NCBI GenBank assembly: GCA_963735955.1
Contig: CAVTND010000013.1
Span: forward strand, 44,953-108,952
Reading direction: 5' to 3'
Length of the DNA: 64,000 nucleotides
DNA from: CAVTND01 sp963735955
GTDB taxonomy: Bacteria; Pseudomonadota; Gammaproteobacteria; Burkholderiales; Burkholderiaceae_F
Made by a program: the position numbers and the translations under genes. Below the pieces are notes generated by a model. It had not been told where the DNA came from. It searched no databases and saw only the letters and a program-made list of their open reading frames with translations. Below are positions 47,086 through 56,469 of the stretch, piece by piece (the first letter of the stretch is position 1; the number at the start of each line of letters is the position of its first letter).

Positions 47086-48881
47086 TTCGCTCCGAACAGC
47101 ATCAGGTGCTCGACGATCGGACCGAGCGCGAGCGCTGGCACGAACGTGAGTGCCCCAACCAGCAGCACGGTGCCGATCAGCAGTCCGACGAACAGCGGCG
47201 TATGCGTAGGCAGCGTGCCCGACGACGGCGGGACGATCTTCTTCGCAGCGAGGCTGCCGGCGATCGCCAGTACCGGCACCAGCAGCCAGTAGCGCGACAA
47301 CCACATCGCAATGCCGAGTGCCGTGTTGTAGAAGGGCGTGTTGGCCGACAGCCCGGCGAACGCGCTGCCATTGTTGTTACCGGCCGATGAAAACGCGTAG
47401 AGAATCTGCGAGAAGCCATGCGGCCCAGGATTTGAGAGGCTCGACAATCCGGGTTCGACCACGGCCGCCACCGCTGCGCCCACCAGCGCAACAAAGGGCG
47501 GGATCAGGATCACGAGCGAGGCCATCTTCATCTCGTAGGCCTCGATCTTCTTGCCGAGGTACTCGGGTGTTCGGCCGACCATCAATCCGGCGATGAACAC
47601 CGCGATGATCGCGAAGTGCAGCATGCCGTACAGCCCGCTGCCCACACCGCCATATACGACCTCCCCGAGCTGCATCAGCCACATCGGCACCAGTCCGCCG
47701 AGAGGCATGAACGAGTCATGCATCGAGTTGACCGAACCGTTGGAGGCCGACGTGGTGGCAGAGGCCCAGATCGCCGAGTTCACGGCTCCAAAGCGGACCT
47801 CCTTGCCCTCCGTGTTGCCGGCCGACGCTTCGACCCCGAGCGACGTCAGCCGCGGGTTCGGCGTTTCTTCCGCGCCAACCACGAGGAAGGTCAAGACGAG
47901 AAAGATGGCGCTCATCGCCGCATAGATCGCCCAGCCCTGACGCTTGTCATTGACGAGATGGCCAAACGTGAAGCACAGGCCGGCCGAGATCAGCAGAATC
48001 GACACGACTTCCAGGAAATTCGTCAGGGGCGTCGGGTTCTCGAACGGATGCGCCGAGTTGACGTTGAAGAAGCCCCCGCCATTGGTGCCGAGCTGCTTGA
48101 TCGCGATTTGCGACGCGGCCGGACCGAGGGGCAGGGTCTGCTCGGTCGTCTGCGCCTTCTCCATCACTGGATTGCCCTTGTCATCCTTCAACGGCTGGCC
48201 ATCGGGTCCGCTTTTCGGTTGCTCGAAGTTGAGCGGCGCCTCGACCAGTGCCACGGTCGCGGCCTTGTCGAAGGTCTGCACGACGCCTTGCGACACCAGC
48301 ACCACGGCCAGGACGATCGACAGCGGGAGCAGGATGTACAGCGTCGAGCGGGTCAGATCGACCCAGAAATTGCCGATCGTGTTCGTCTGCTTCCGTGTGA
48401 AACCGCGGATGAACGCGACCAGAACTGCCATGCCCGTAGCGGCAGAGACGAAGTTCTGTACTGCGAGTCCCAGCATCTGCGTCAGGTAACTCATCGTCGA
48501 CTCGCCGCCGTAGCCCTGCCAGTTGGTGTTGGTGGCAAAGCTCACTGCCGTGTTGAACGACGAATCGGGCGACACGGCGCCCAGTGCCATCGGGTTGAGC
48601 GGCAGGACGCCCTGCAGGCGTTGCAGCGCGTAGACGACCAGGACGCCGATCAGGTTGAATACGAGCGCGGCGAACGCATAACGCTTCCAGTCCATGCCCG
48701 GCTCGGTGTCGGCGTTGATGCCGATCGCGCGGTACAACAGCCGTTCGACCGGCGCCAGGACGGGCGACAGGAAGCTCCGCTCGCCGCGATACACCTTCGC
48801 CATGAACGCGCCCAAGGGGAGCGCGAGTGCTGTCAGCACGATGAAATAGAGCAGCACCTGCAGGAAGCCATAGCCGCTCAT
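47082..48881 (-). CDS. kdpA: K+-transporting ATPase subunit KdpA
   Basis: The channel-like K+-translocating subunit, 599 residues with about ten helices. Recognisable: MSGYGFLQVLLYFIVLTALALPLG, SFNTAVSFATNTNWQGYGGE (selectivity-filter region), IKQLGTNGGGFFNVNSAHPFENPT and FAFSSAGNNNGSAFAGL-like (YAFSSAGNNNGSAFAGL). The frame is intact over 1.8 kb. ATG 48881 overlaps the kdpF stop in TGATG; upstream in-frame codons fall inside kdpF. Confidence 0.97.
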   Translation of the reverse strand: MSGYGFLQVLLYFIVLTALALPLGAFMAKVYRGERSFLSPVLAPVERLLYRAIGINADTEPGMDWKRYAFAALVFNLIGVLVVYALQRLQGVLPLNPMALGAVSPDSSFNTAVSFATNTNWQGYGGESTMSYLTQMLGLAVQNFVSAATGMAVLVAFIRGFTRKQTNTIGNFWVDLTRSTLYILLPLSIVLAVVLVSQGVVQTFDKAATVALVEAPLNFEQPKSGPDGQPLKDDKGNPVMEKAQTTEQTLPLGPAASQIAIKQLGTNGGGFFNVNSAHPFENPTPLTNFLEVVSILLISAGLCFTFGHLVNDKRQGWAIYAAMSAIFLVLTFLVVGAEETPNPRLTSLGVEASAGNTEGKEVRFGAVNSAIWASATTSASNGSVNSMHDSFMPLGGLVPMWLMQLGEVVYGGVGSGLYGMLHFAIIAVFIAGLMVGRTPEYLGKKIEAYEMKMASLVILIPPFVALVGAAVAAVVEPGLSSLSNPGPHGFSQILYAFSSAGNNNGSAFAGLSANTPFYNTALGIAMWLSRYWLLVPVLAIAGSLAAKKIVPPSSGTLPTHTPLFVGLLIGTVLLVGALTFVPALALGPIVEHLMLFGAK

Positions 48882-48970
48882 CAGAAGTCCTCCGCGCGCA
48901 GCAGCGCCCACACTAGATAAATGACCACCGCGATCGTCAGCGCAAGACCCACAATGTTCCAGAGCGTCAT
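48881..48970 (-). CDS. kdpF: K+-transporting ATPase subunit KdpF
   Basis: A 29-residue single-helix protein, starting MTLWNIVGLALTIAVVIY and ending LLRAEDF, the usual form of KdpF, a lipid-like stabiliser of the KdpABC complex. It is too short for routine gene calls. Its ATG lies in ATGA with the stop of a preceding 30-residue gene, and its stop overlaps the kdpA ATG in TGATG, so the whole series is translationally coupled. Confidence 0.9.
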   Translation of the reverse strand: MTLWNIVGLALTIAVVIYLVWALLRAEDF

Positions 48971-49059
48971 GGTCGGCTCCGCAGCCGGTCGCACAACACG
49001 ACCAGCCCCCAGGTGAGGCCGAACAGCGCCGCTATCGCAGCGAGGAAGACAATGTCCAT
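48967..49059 (-). CDS. Small single-helix membrane protein upstream of kdpF
   Basis: A 30-residue frame starting MDIVFLAAIAALFGLTWGLV and ending LVVLCDRLRSRP: one hydrophobic helix with a Cys-Asp-Arg end. ATG 49059 has GAGG nine bases upstream, the best ribosome-binding site of the operon, and its TGA overlaps kdpF in ATGA. Similar tiny frames precede kdpF in many proteobacteria but usually stay unannotated. It is probably the first gene of the kdp operon; its function is unknown, perhaps a second KdpF-like stabiliser. Confidence 0.7.
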   Translation of the reverse strand: MDIVFLAAIAALFGLTWGLVVLCDRLRSRP

Positions 49060-49203
49060 CGCGATAACCTCGTCAAGGATCGGGTACCAGCCCGCAGTCT
49101 AGGAATCGCGGCGTAAAGACCGCGTAGAAATTCCGGCTTTCCGAGCCCTGACTCGAATCGTGCAAGAATGGATGAACGATTCCGCATTAAGAGCCGGTAC
49201 GTC

Positions 49204-50290
49204 ATGAGCATCACCGTCGAATCCGCCACCGAGGCGCTGAAACACGTCATCGACCCGAATACGGGCAAGGACCTCGTTTCGACCCGTTCCGCGCGCAATG
49301 TGCGGGTCGAGGGCGCGCAAGGTCAGCGTCGACATCGAGCTCGGCTACCCGGGCCAGAGCCAGATCGAGCCGGTTCGCGGCCTCGTGATCGAGGCGCTGA
49401 AAGCGGCCGGCGCGGCCGAGGTCGATGCCAAGGTGACGATCAAGATCGTCGCCCATGCAGTGCAGCGTGGCCTCAAGGTGATGCCGAACGTCAAGAACAT
49501 CGTCGCGGTGGCCTCGGGCAAGGGCGGGGTCGGCAAGAGCACGGTCGCGGTCAACCTGGCGCTCGCGCTTGCCGCCGAAGGTGCGCAGGTCGGCGTGCTG
49601 GATGCCGACATCTATGGCCCGAGCCAGCCGACCATGCTGGGTGTGTCGGGTCAACCCGAGACCCGTGACGGGAAGACGCTGGAGCCGAAGGAAAACTACG
49701 GCGTTCAGATGAGTTCGATCGGCCTGCTGATCGATGCTGACCAGCCGATGGTCTGGCGCGGCCCGATGGTCACGCAGGCGCTGCAGCAACTGCTCGGTCA
49801 GACCAACTGGCGCGATCTCGACTACCTGATCGTGGACATGCCGCCGGGTACCGGCGACATCCAGCTCACCCTGGCGCAGCAGGTTCCGGTCACCGGCGCG
49901 ATCATCGTCACGACGCCGCAGGACATCGCGCTGATGGATGCGAAAAAAGGCCTGAAGATGTTCGAGAAGGTCGGCATACCGATCCTCGGCATCGTCGAGA
50001 ACATGGCGGTGCATGTCTGCTCGAATTGTGGTCATGCCGAACACATCTTCGGCGCCGACGGCGGGCGGAAGATGGCCGAGCAATACGGCGTCGACTACCT
50101 GGGCAGCCTGCCGCTCGATATCCGCATTCGCGAGCAGACCGACTCGGGCCGTCCGACGGTGGTGGCCGAGCCTGACAGCGCGATCACGCAGACCTACAAG
50201 GCGATCGCCCGCAAGGTCGCGGTCAGCATCGCCGAAAAGGCACGCGACCTGTCGTTGAAGATGCCGACGATCAAGGTCAGCAACACCTGA
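49204..50290 (+). CDS. apbC: Iron-sulfur cluster carrier ApbC/Mrp (frame interrupted once)
   Basis: A P-loop ATPase that carries and delivers [4Fe-4S] clusters, about 361 residues. The N-terminal MIP18-like part reads ALKHVIDPNTGKDLVSTRSARNVRVEGA, then after one extra base near 49318 KVSVDIELGYPGQSQIEPV. The NTPase has the deviant Walker A ASGKGGVGKSTVAVNLALAL, LDADIYGPSQPTMLG, DYLIVDMPPGTGDIQLTL and the cluster-binding Cys pair in VHVCSNCGHAEHIFG. ATG 49204 fits the family. It is divergent from the kdp operon. In many Burkholderiales apbC is next to metG, which here lies 13 kb away. Confidence 0.95.
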
Positions 50291-50320
50291 TATTCCGGAC
50301 GGCCGCAGCCGCCGGAATAT
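50290..50320. terminator. Hairpin after apbC
   Basis: ATATTCCGG (50290-50298) and CCGGAATAT (50312-50320) form a perfect 9-bp stem with further GGC/GCC pairing inside. It begins in the apbC stop codon and lies between convergent genes. No U-run follows, so efficiency is uncertain. Confidence 0.5.
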
Positions 50321-50388
50321 CCCGGCGCGCTCGAACCGGCGCTGGCGCGCGGTTCAACTTGCCGACTCACCGGAGCGACTGGCCAGAG

Positions 50389-51343
50389 TCAGTGCCCGCC
50401 GGGGATCAGCACCCCCCACGGCTGGTCACCGACCTTGATCTGCTTGAGCTCCTTCTTCGCGGCGGTGTCAATCACGGACACGCTGTTCGAACGACCGTTC
50501 GCGACATAAAGCTTGCCCCCATCGGCGGTCAGCGCCATGTTCCAGGGTCGATTCCCGACCTTGATGGTGTTTGTGATCTTGTTGGTAGCGGTGTCGATCA
50601 CCATGACCGTGCCGTCCGCTCCATTTGAGACATATACCTCGCGGCCCGAGGGATGCATCTTGACGCCATTGGAGCGGCCGCCGGCAGGAATTGTCGCCAG
50701 TACCTTGCGTGCCAGCACGTCGATCGCATACACGGTGTTGGCGATTTCGCAGGCCACATAGGCACGCGCGCTGTCCGGCGTGAACCCGATTCCGCGCGGC
50801 CGCTTGCCGACACGCACCGAACCGACCAGCTTGCGCGAGGCAAAGTCGATCACGTCGACGACCTGCGATTCCTCGGCGCTGACGAAAACCCACTTCCCAT
50901 CGGGACTGAACACCGCGTGCTCGGGATTTTCGCCCTCGACCTTGACCTTGAATGCGACCTTGTCTGAGGTGGTGTCGATGAAGAGCACCTGGTGATCTTC
51001 CTCGATTGCCACCGCAATCCATTTGCCGTCAGGCGACCGACCCACGCCCTCGGGCGATTCGCCCAGATCGATGCTGCGCACCGCTTCGCGAGTGGTCAAA
51101 TCGATGACGCGCAGCGCGTTGCTCTTCTGGTCGCTGACAAAGAGCTGCTTGCCATCGATGCTGGCGGCCATCCCGCGCGGCGTCCTGCCGGCCTTGATCG
51201 AGCCGACGACTTCGTCGGTCATCGTATCGATGATCGGAGATCGTGCCGTCCTTCTCGTTCGCGGCGTACGCGAGCTGCGCACTGGCGGTCAACGATGGCA
51301 GGAAGAGGGCAAACACAAGCAGAAAGCGGGGCACAGAATTCAT
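50389..51343 (-). CDS. Exported YVTN-family beta-propeller, PQQ-catabolism type (frame interrupted once)
   Basis: From ATG 51343 a signal peptide (FLLVFALFLPSLTASAQ) leads into AYAANEKDGTIS; after one extra base near 51238 it continues IIDTMTDEVVGSIKAGRTPRGMAAS. Seven or so repeats of the type GKQLFVSDQKSNALRVIDLTT form a beta-propeller; the C-terminus is KVGDQPWGVLIPGGH. Corrected length is about 317 residues. It resembles the propeller proteins that accompany PQQ-dependent alcohol catabolism, and a PQQ dehydrogenase lies 3.4 kb away. Its ATG overlaps the Sel1-gene stop in ATGA. Confidence 0.85.
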
Positions 51344-51945
51344 TTGGCTTCAGTCTCCTTCTTGCCGTGCAAGGCGGCCAGTTTTTTCGCTTCGGCAATC
51401 TGCGTCGTTCGTCATCAGCTTGGCTATCTCACTCCGATAGGCGAGCCCATCCATCACGCCGTTCTCGCCGGCCGCGGTGAACCACGCATAGGCCTCGACC
51501 AGATCCCGCCGCACACCCAGGCCATCACGGTACATGCGACCGATTGACAGTTGAGCGATTCCCACCCCCGGACGCGGCAGCGGCGCGCAGCAGTCGCGCC
51601 GCTTCGCGGTTGTCCTCAGCCACGCCGCGGCCAAGGCGATACATGGTTCCCAGTTCGGCCTGGGCCTGCGGGTGGTTCTGGTCCGCCGCTTTCCGCAACC
51701 AGCGCGCTGCGGCCTCCGCATCCCTGTCCATGCCCCAGCCGAAGCGAGCCATCATTCCCATTCGATATTGCGCCTCGGCCTCGCCCTCTTCAGCACGAGG
51801 CAGGTAGAGCGCGGTCGCCGTGGAGTAGTCCTCACGATCGTAGGCCGCGCGCGCGGCATCGTCCTGGGCGCCTGCCGCGGGCATGACGGAAAGCAAGCAG
51901 AATCAGCAGCCAGGCGGTGCAGTTGTGCAGGCCTTGAGCGATCAT
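51340..51945 (-). CDS. Exported Sel1/TPR-repeat protein (frame interrupted about three times)
   Basis: Start ATG 51945 gives a signal-like helix (CTAWLLILLAF). After a break near 51882 the mature protein AQDDAARAAYDREDYSTA carries Sel1-like repeats: AEAQYRMGMMARFGWGMDRD, AQAELGTMYRLGRGVAED and, after a break near 51575 (run of G), AQLSIGRMYRDGLGVRRD with EAYAWFTAAGENG. After a last break near 51400 the end reads IAEAKKLAALHGKKETEAK. Corrected length is about 200 residues. Sel1 repeats mediate protein contacts. It is the first gene of a two-gene unit with the beta-propeller. Confidence 0.8.
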
Positions 51946-51982
51946 TTGCACTGGAGTCCCCGCTGACTGATCCGACGTTTTC

Positions 51983-53158
51983 ATGCGCTCGCTGCTTCTT
52001 TTCGTTTTCTGTTCGTTGCTGATAGCCGCTGCGCCGACAGGGTTCGCGCCGGCAGCACCACGATCAAGCTCGGCAGGCGGCGTTGGCCGAAGCGGGCCAG
52101 CAGCTGTTTTTCGACACCCGGCTATCCGAACCTTCGGGCACCTCGTGCGCATCGTGCCACGAACCGGCGCGCGCTTTCACCGGCGACAACGGGTCAGGTC
52201 TGGCTGTGCCGCGCGGCAGCCGGGCGGACCAGCGCGGTACGCCGCAACACGCCGACGTTGAAGTATCTGCCGTACCAACCCGACGTTCGGGGTCACGACG
52301 AAGGACGGCAAAGTCGTACCCATGGGTGGCTTCTTCTGGGACGGGCGGGCGAACACCCTGGACGAGCAGGCTCGCGGTCCGATGCTGACTGCGCACGAGA
52401 TGAACAACCCGAGCGTGGCAGCCATCGTCGCAAAAGTCGCGGCAGCCGACTACGCGCCGTTGTTGCGACGCGCAGCGCGGCGACGACGTCTTCGCCGATT
52501 CCGAGCGCGCGATGGGGGCGATCACCGCAGCCCTGGAGGCATTCCAGCAAAGCTCCTCAGTTCGCGCCCTTCACGTCCAAGTTCGACGCAGTTCTGCGCG
52601 GACAGGCCCGCTTGACCGCCCAGGAAGAGCGCGGACAGACACTGTTCGTCATCGCGCAGAAGGGCAACTGCGCGTTCTGTCACACGGTGAATGTCGACAG
52701 CCGAGACCCGCGCGAGTCGCTGTTCACCGATTTCACATATCACGCGCTGGGAGTGCCGCGCAATGCGGCCATCACCAAGGCAAACGAAATGGATCAGGGC
52801 GTCTGCGGCGCAGTCGGCCGTCACGGCGACAGCGACAATCGATGTCTCGCGCTGGTGCGGGTGGTTCAAGACTCCGACGCTGCGCAACGTGGCCCTGACG
52901 GCGCCCTACATGCACAACGGCAAGTTCCTCACTTTGCGCGAAGCCGTGGCGTTCTACGCGACGCGCGACACGCACCCAGAACGCTGGTATCCGAACGGCG
53001 AAAAATTTGATGATCTGCCGCCGCAGCTGCGTGGCAATGTGGATCTCGATACACGTCCGTACCATCGTCGACCCGGACAACGTCCGGCTCTCAGTGACGA
53101 AGAGATCGATGACATTGTTGCTTTTCTCCAGACCTTGACCGACGGTTACACACCCTGA
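51983..53158 (+). CDS. Di-haem cytochrome c peroxidase / MauG family (many frame breaks)
   Basis: A periplasmic di-haem protein. A signal peptide (MRSLLLFVFCSLLIAAAP) comes first. In-frame fragments then show AEAGQQLFFDTRLSEPSGTSCASCHEPARAFTGD with the first haem motif CASCH; MGGFFWDGRANTLDEQARGPML; GQTLFVIAQKGNCAFCHTVNVD with the second haem motif CAFCH; and FKTPTLRNVALTAPYMHNGKF with the distal-haem region. At least five frame changes (about 52075, 52245, 52275, 52470, 52555, 52820) separate them. The order matches bacterial cytochrome c peroxidases, which reduce H2O2 or, in MauG-like members, modify partner proteins. A literal pseudogene cannot be excluded. Confidence 0.8.
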
Positions 53159-53182
53159 CGGGGAGTGATCGGTCGGCGGTCT

Positions 53183-53734
53183 TCAGCCAACCGACGTGAC
53201 GCCGGGCAGCATCCGCGCAAATACGCCATCGCGGTCGATCAGCAGATGCTTCAAGGCGGCCGCCACGTGCAGGGCGATCAGAGTCATGAAGAGCCACGCC
53301 GCCGAGTAATGCACGGCGCTGAAGAATTCCTTAAGCCCTTCATCTTTCCAACCCCAGCTCGAGACGGTCAGGCCAAAGTACTTGATCGGATAGCCTGAGA
53401 AGTTCGACCCCAAGTAGCCGGCGAGCGGCAACACGACCATGGATGCGTAGAGCAACAGATGGCTTGCCCGCGCAGCGCGCACCTGCCAGCGTGGAACGCT
53501 GGCCGGCAGTGCCGGCGGGCGATGCGCCAGGCGCCAGGCGACACGCAGCGCGATCAGAACGGCGAGCGATAGTCCGATCGACTTGTGCAGGTTGAACCAA
53601 TAGGCTCTGACCCCCTCCGGCTGTTTCGGAATGTCGATCATCCACCAGCCGAGCGCGATCTGGACAAGAACCCCCACTGCGATCAACCAATGAAGAGTGA
53701 TCGCGACGTGGTCGTAACGCAGCTTATGATTCAA
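53183..53734 (-). CDS. Cytochrome b561-type membrane protein
   Basis: A 183-residue inner-membrane b-type cytochrome with four helices. Haem-ligand His candidates are in YDHVAITLHWLIAVGVLVQ, YWFNLHKSIGLSLAVLIALRVAWRL, ASHLLLYASMVVLPLAGYLGS and FSAVHYSAAWLFMTLIALHVAAALKHL, the CybB pattern. Such proteins move electrons between quinones and periplasmic partners. The frame is intact. It converges on the di-haem peroxidase gene (24-base gap), which makes an electron link plausible but unproven. Confidence 0.9.
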   Translation of the reverse strand: MNHKLRYDHVAITLHWLIAVGVLVQIALGWWMIDIPKQPEGVRAYWFNLHKSIGLSLAVLIALRVAWRLAHRPPALPASVPRWQVRAARASHLLLYASMVVLPLAGYLGSNFSGYPIKYFGLTVSSWGWKDEGLKEFFSAVHYSAAWLFMTLIALHVAAALKHLLIDRDGVFARMLPGVTSVG

Positions 53735-53833
53735 CGCGCACTTCCCGTTTCACCGCAATGGTCTCGAAACCGAGGGCGCCGGATTCAGGTCGCACCTGCA
53801 TTGCTGAGCAACATGCACGCGGCGGCCGCGCCC

Positions 53834-54487
53834 CTATTTCGTCGCGCCCGCTGTGCGCAGCAGGGCCGCGGTCTCTGCATGTTTCTCCGCATCGGCGATC
53901 GACAACGCGGACTCTCCCCGATCGTCGCGCGCCGCCATATCGGCACCGCGTTCAAGCAAGAGCTTGACGCTGTCGTTCTTGCCGTAGGCGGCTGCCCACA
54001 TCAGTGCGGTCGCGTCATTCGCGTAACGTTGATTGACACCAACGCCGGCAGTGAGCAGGGCCGATACGCATTCGGCGTTGCCGTTTCCGGCCGCGTAGAT
54101 CATCGCTGTCTTCTCCATCCGGTCAACCGGGTCGACACTTGCCTTTGCGCCGAGCAGCAGCTGCGCAACCTCGGCATGGCCGCCATAGGCCGCGCTCATC
54201 AACGGTGTGACGCGAGCAAGGTTCGCGAGGTTGACGTCGGCACCGCGCTCGAGCAGCAGTTTGACCAATTCAACGTTGCCGTTGCGTGCCGCGGTGTTCA
54301 GCGTTGAGTCGCCCAGTCGATTGCGGGAATTGGGATTGGCGCCTTGATCAAGCAAGGCGCGCACAGTTTCCACCGAGCCGGATCGCGCAGCCTGGAGCAG
54401 GTCGAAGTTGATGTTGCGCAGCTGTGCGAACGCGCTACCGCACAACACCATCAGCAGGGTTGCTGCAACGCAGCGAAAAGGCTTCAT
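53834..54487 (-). CDS. Exported ankyrin-repeat protein
   Basis: A 217-residue protein. The signal peptide is FRCVAATLLMVLCGSAFA followed by QLRNINFDLLQAARSGS. At least five ankyrin repeats follow, for example VETVRALLDQGANPNSRNRLGDSTL, VELVKLLLERGADVNLANLARVTPL and KNDSVKLLLERGADMAARDDRGESAL, each with the TPL/TAL and LLL consensus. Periplasmic ankyrin proteins often sit beside catalases, peroxidases or PQQ enzymes and may act as binding or inhibitor partners. ATG 54487 was chosen at the signal peptide. Confidence 0.88.
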   Translation of the reverse strand: MKPFRCVAATLLMVLCGSAFAQLRNINFDLLQAARSGSVETVRALLDQGANPNSRNRLGDSTLNTAARNGNVELVKLLLERGADVNLANLARVTPLMSAAYGGHAEVAQLLLGAKASVDPVDRMEKTAMIYAAGNGNAECVSALLTAGVGVNQRYANDATALMWAAAYGKNDSVKLLLERGADMAARDDRGESALSIADAEKHAETAALLRTAGATK

Positions 54488-54729
54488 TGGTGTGCTTTCT
54501 CCCGTCGATTCCGGTCGGGTCCCACATTTTCGGGGCGATACCTCCCGCCCAGCAACTTCGCCGCCTATTATCTGCGTGCCCGGAAAATTGTCGACACTAC
54601 AAACACCGGGGATGGGTAGGCGATCGCCAGTCGCCGTGAACGCGCGCAGCACGGCGTTGCTTCAGACTGGTGTCTCCCGGCTTCGGCGTCGATTCAGCGC
54701 GACTCAAGAGAGGATGCAGGGGACCAAGA

Positions 54730-56451
54730 ATGAAAAATCCAGAATCATTGATGAAGGCGCTCGCGCTCGGTGTTACGGCAGCAATCACAACGGCCGGCGC
54801 AATCGGGCAGGAAGTCAAGGGCCAGACTGGCGCAGCAGCGGCCGGTGCACCAAAGTCGATTTCCGTCACCCAGGCGCAATTGAACGACGCTGGCAAGCAG
54901 AACGGCAACTGGCTGCATACCAACGGTGACTATGCCCAGACCAGGTACTACGGCGGTAATCAGATCAGCGTTGGCAACGTCAAGAACCTGAGACCCGTGT
55001 TCGTGTTCCAGACCGAGGTCGTGGAGTCGATGGAAACAGCGCCGATCGTGGTCGACGGCGTGATGTTCCTGACAACGTCGTACAACCACATCTATGCGGT
55101 CGATGCGGTGACCGGCAAGCAGTTCTGGCACTACAAGCACAAGATGGGGCCGGTGACGACGTTTTGCTGCGGCCCGAACAATCGTGGCGTAGCGATCACG
55201 GGCGGCAAGGTCTTCATGGGCACGCTTGACGCCAAGCTCGTCGCGCTCGACGCGAAGACCGGCAAGGTTCTGTGGGAGACGCAGATCGCCGATCCCGAGA
55301 AGGGCTATAGCGAGACGATGGCGCCCACCGTCATCGACAACAAGGTTCTGATTGGCACCAACGGCGGTGAATACGGCATTCGCGGGTTCGTGAAGGCCTT
55401 CGATGCCAACGACGGCAAGCTCCTTTGGACTTTTTACACGATCCCAGAGAAGGGCAGCGAAGGCGTGTGGGCCGAAAACGATTTGACCGGCCGCAACATG
55501 AAGCGCGATATTGCGGCCGAAAAGGCGGCGCTCGCCAAAGACAGTTCGTTCTATCAGACCCTGGGTGGTGGTGTGTGGATGAACCCGTCGGTGGATCTCA
55601 AGACCCGCACACTGTGGTTCGTCGTTGGCAATCCGTCGCCCGATCTGTACGGTGCCGAGCGCCCCGGTGACAACCTCTATACCGATTCGTTGGTCGCGAT
55701 CGACCTCGACAAGGGAACCTACAAGTGCCATTCGCAGTACGTGGCGCACGATGTCTGGGATCTCGATGCGGTCAGTCCGCCGATCCTGGTCGACGTCAAG
55801 GACAAGAGCGGCAAGATGATTCCGGGCGTGCTGCACGGGGGCAAGACCGGGCACGTTTATGTGCACGACCGCGCCAACTGCAACCTGATCCGTTTTTCGG
55901 AGGCGATGATTCCGCAGGAAAACATGTGGGTTCTGCCAACTGCGGAGGGCGCGAGAATGCTGCCGGGTGCCAATGGCGGCGTCGAGTGGTCGCCTATGAG
56001 CTTCGATCCGACGACCCGCCTGGCGATTGCGCTCAATCTGCATCAGCCGATGACGTACCACGTCGAAACCGCCAAGTATCCGGGCGGCGGCAAGCTGTGG
56101 CTCGGTGGGGCGTTCAAGGTAATCCCGAGTGAGAAGCAGTGGGGTCGCGTCGCCGCGGTCAATGTCGATACCGGCAAGATCGCGTGGAAGCACGACACCG
56201 AGCAGCCCCTGATTGGCGGAGGCCTGGCCACCGCCGGAGGGCTGTACTTCTTCGGCGAAGGCAATGGCAGCTTCAACGCGCTCGATTCGAAGACCGGCAA
56301 GAAGCTCTGGAGTTTCAACTGCGGCGCCGGCGCGAACGCGATGCCGGTTTCATACATGGTCGGGGGCAAGCAGTACGTTGCGATGGGTTGCGGTGGCAAC
56401 ACACAACTCGACTTCAAGCGCGGCAACAGCGTTTTCGTGTTCGCGCTATAA
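54730..56451 (+). CDS. PQQ-dependent alcohol dehydrogenase with lanthanide-type Asp pair
   Basis: A 573-residue periplasmic quinoprotein without a fused haem domain. A signal peptide (MKALALGVTAAITTAGAIG) precedes an eight-bladed propeller. Cys146-Cys147 in TTFCCGPNNRG is the vicinal disulfide next to PQQ. Metal and catalytic residues are Glu214 (GGEYGIRG), Asn301 (VGNPSPD) and Asp344 in AHDVWDLDAV, with Asp346 two residues later. In XoxF/ExaF-type enzymes the extra Asp binds a lanthanide, whereas Ca enzymes have Ala or Ser there. Substrate is not decidable. ATG 54730 was preferred to an upstream in-frame start at 54670. A cytochrome c gene follows. Confidence 0.92.
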   Translation: MKNPESLMKALALGVTAAITTAGAIGQEVKGQTGAAAAGAPKSISVTQAQLNDAGKQNGNWLHTNGDYAQTRYYGGNQISVGNVKNLRPVFVFQTEVVESMETAPIVVDGVMFLTTSYNHIYAVDAVTGKQFWHYKHKMGPVTTFCCGPNNRGVAITGGKVFMGTLDAKLVALDAKTGKVLWETQIADPEKGYSETMAPTVIDNKVLIGTNGGEYGIRGFVKAFDANDGKLLWTFYTIPEKGSEGVWAENDLTGRNMKRDIAAEKAALAKDSSFYQTLGGGVWMNPSVDLKTRTLWFVVGNPSPDLYGAERPGDNLYTDSLVAIDLDKGTYKCHSQYVAHDVWDLDAVSPPILVDVKDKSGKMIPGVLHGGKTGHVYVHDRANCNLIRFSEAMIPQENMWVLPTAEGARMLPGANGGVEWSPMSFDPTTRLAIALNLHQPMTYHVETAKYPGGGKLWLGGAFKVIPSEKQWGRVAAVNVDTGKIAWKHDTEQPLIGGGLATAGGLYFFGEGNGSFNALDSKTGKKLWSFNCGAGANAMPVSYMVGGKQYVAMGCGGNTQLDFKRGNSVFVFAL

Positions 56452-56469
56452 AATCGCTCATCGACGTCC

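Noticed and set aside
4159..53158. Programmed frameshifting as the cause of the many frame changes
   Set aside because: The sites share no slippery heptamer or downstream structure, occur in housekeeping genes not known to frameshift, and include both insertions and deletions.
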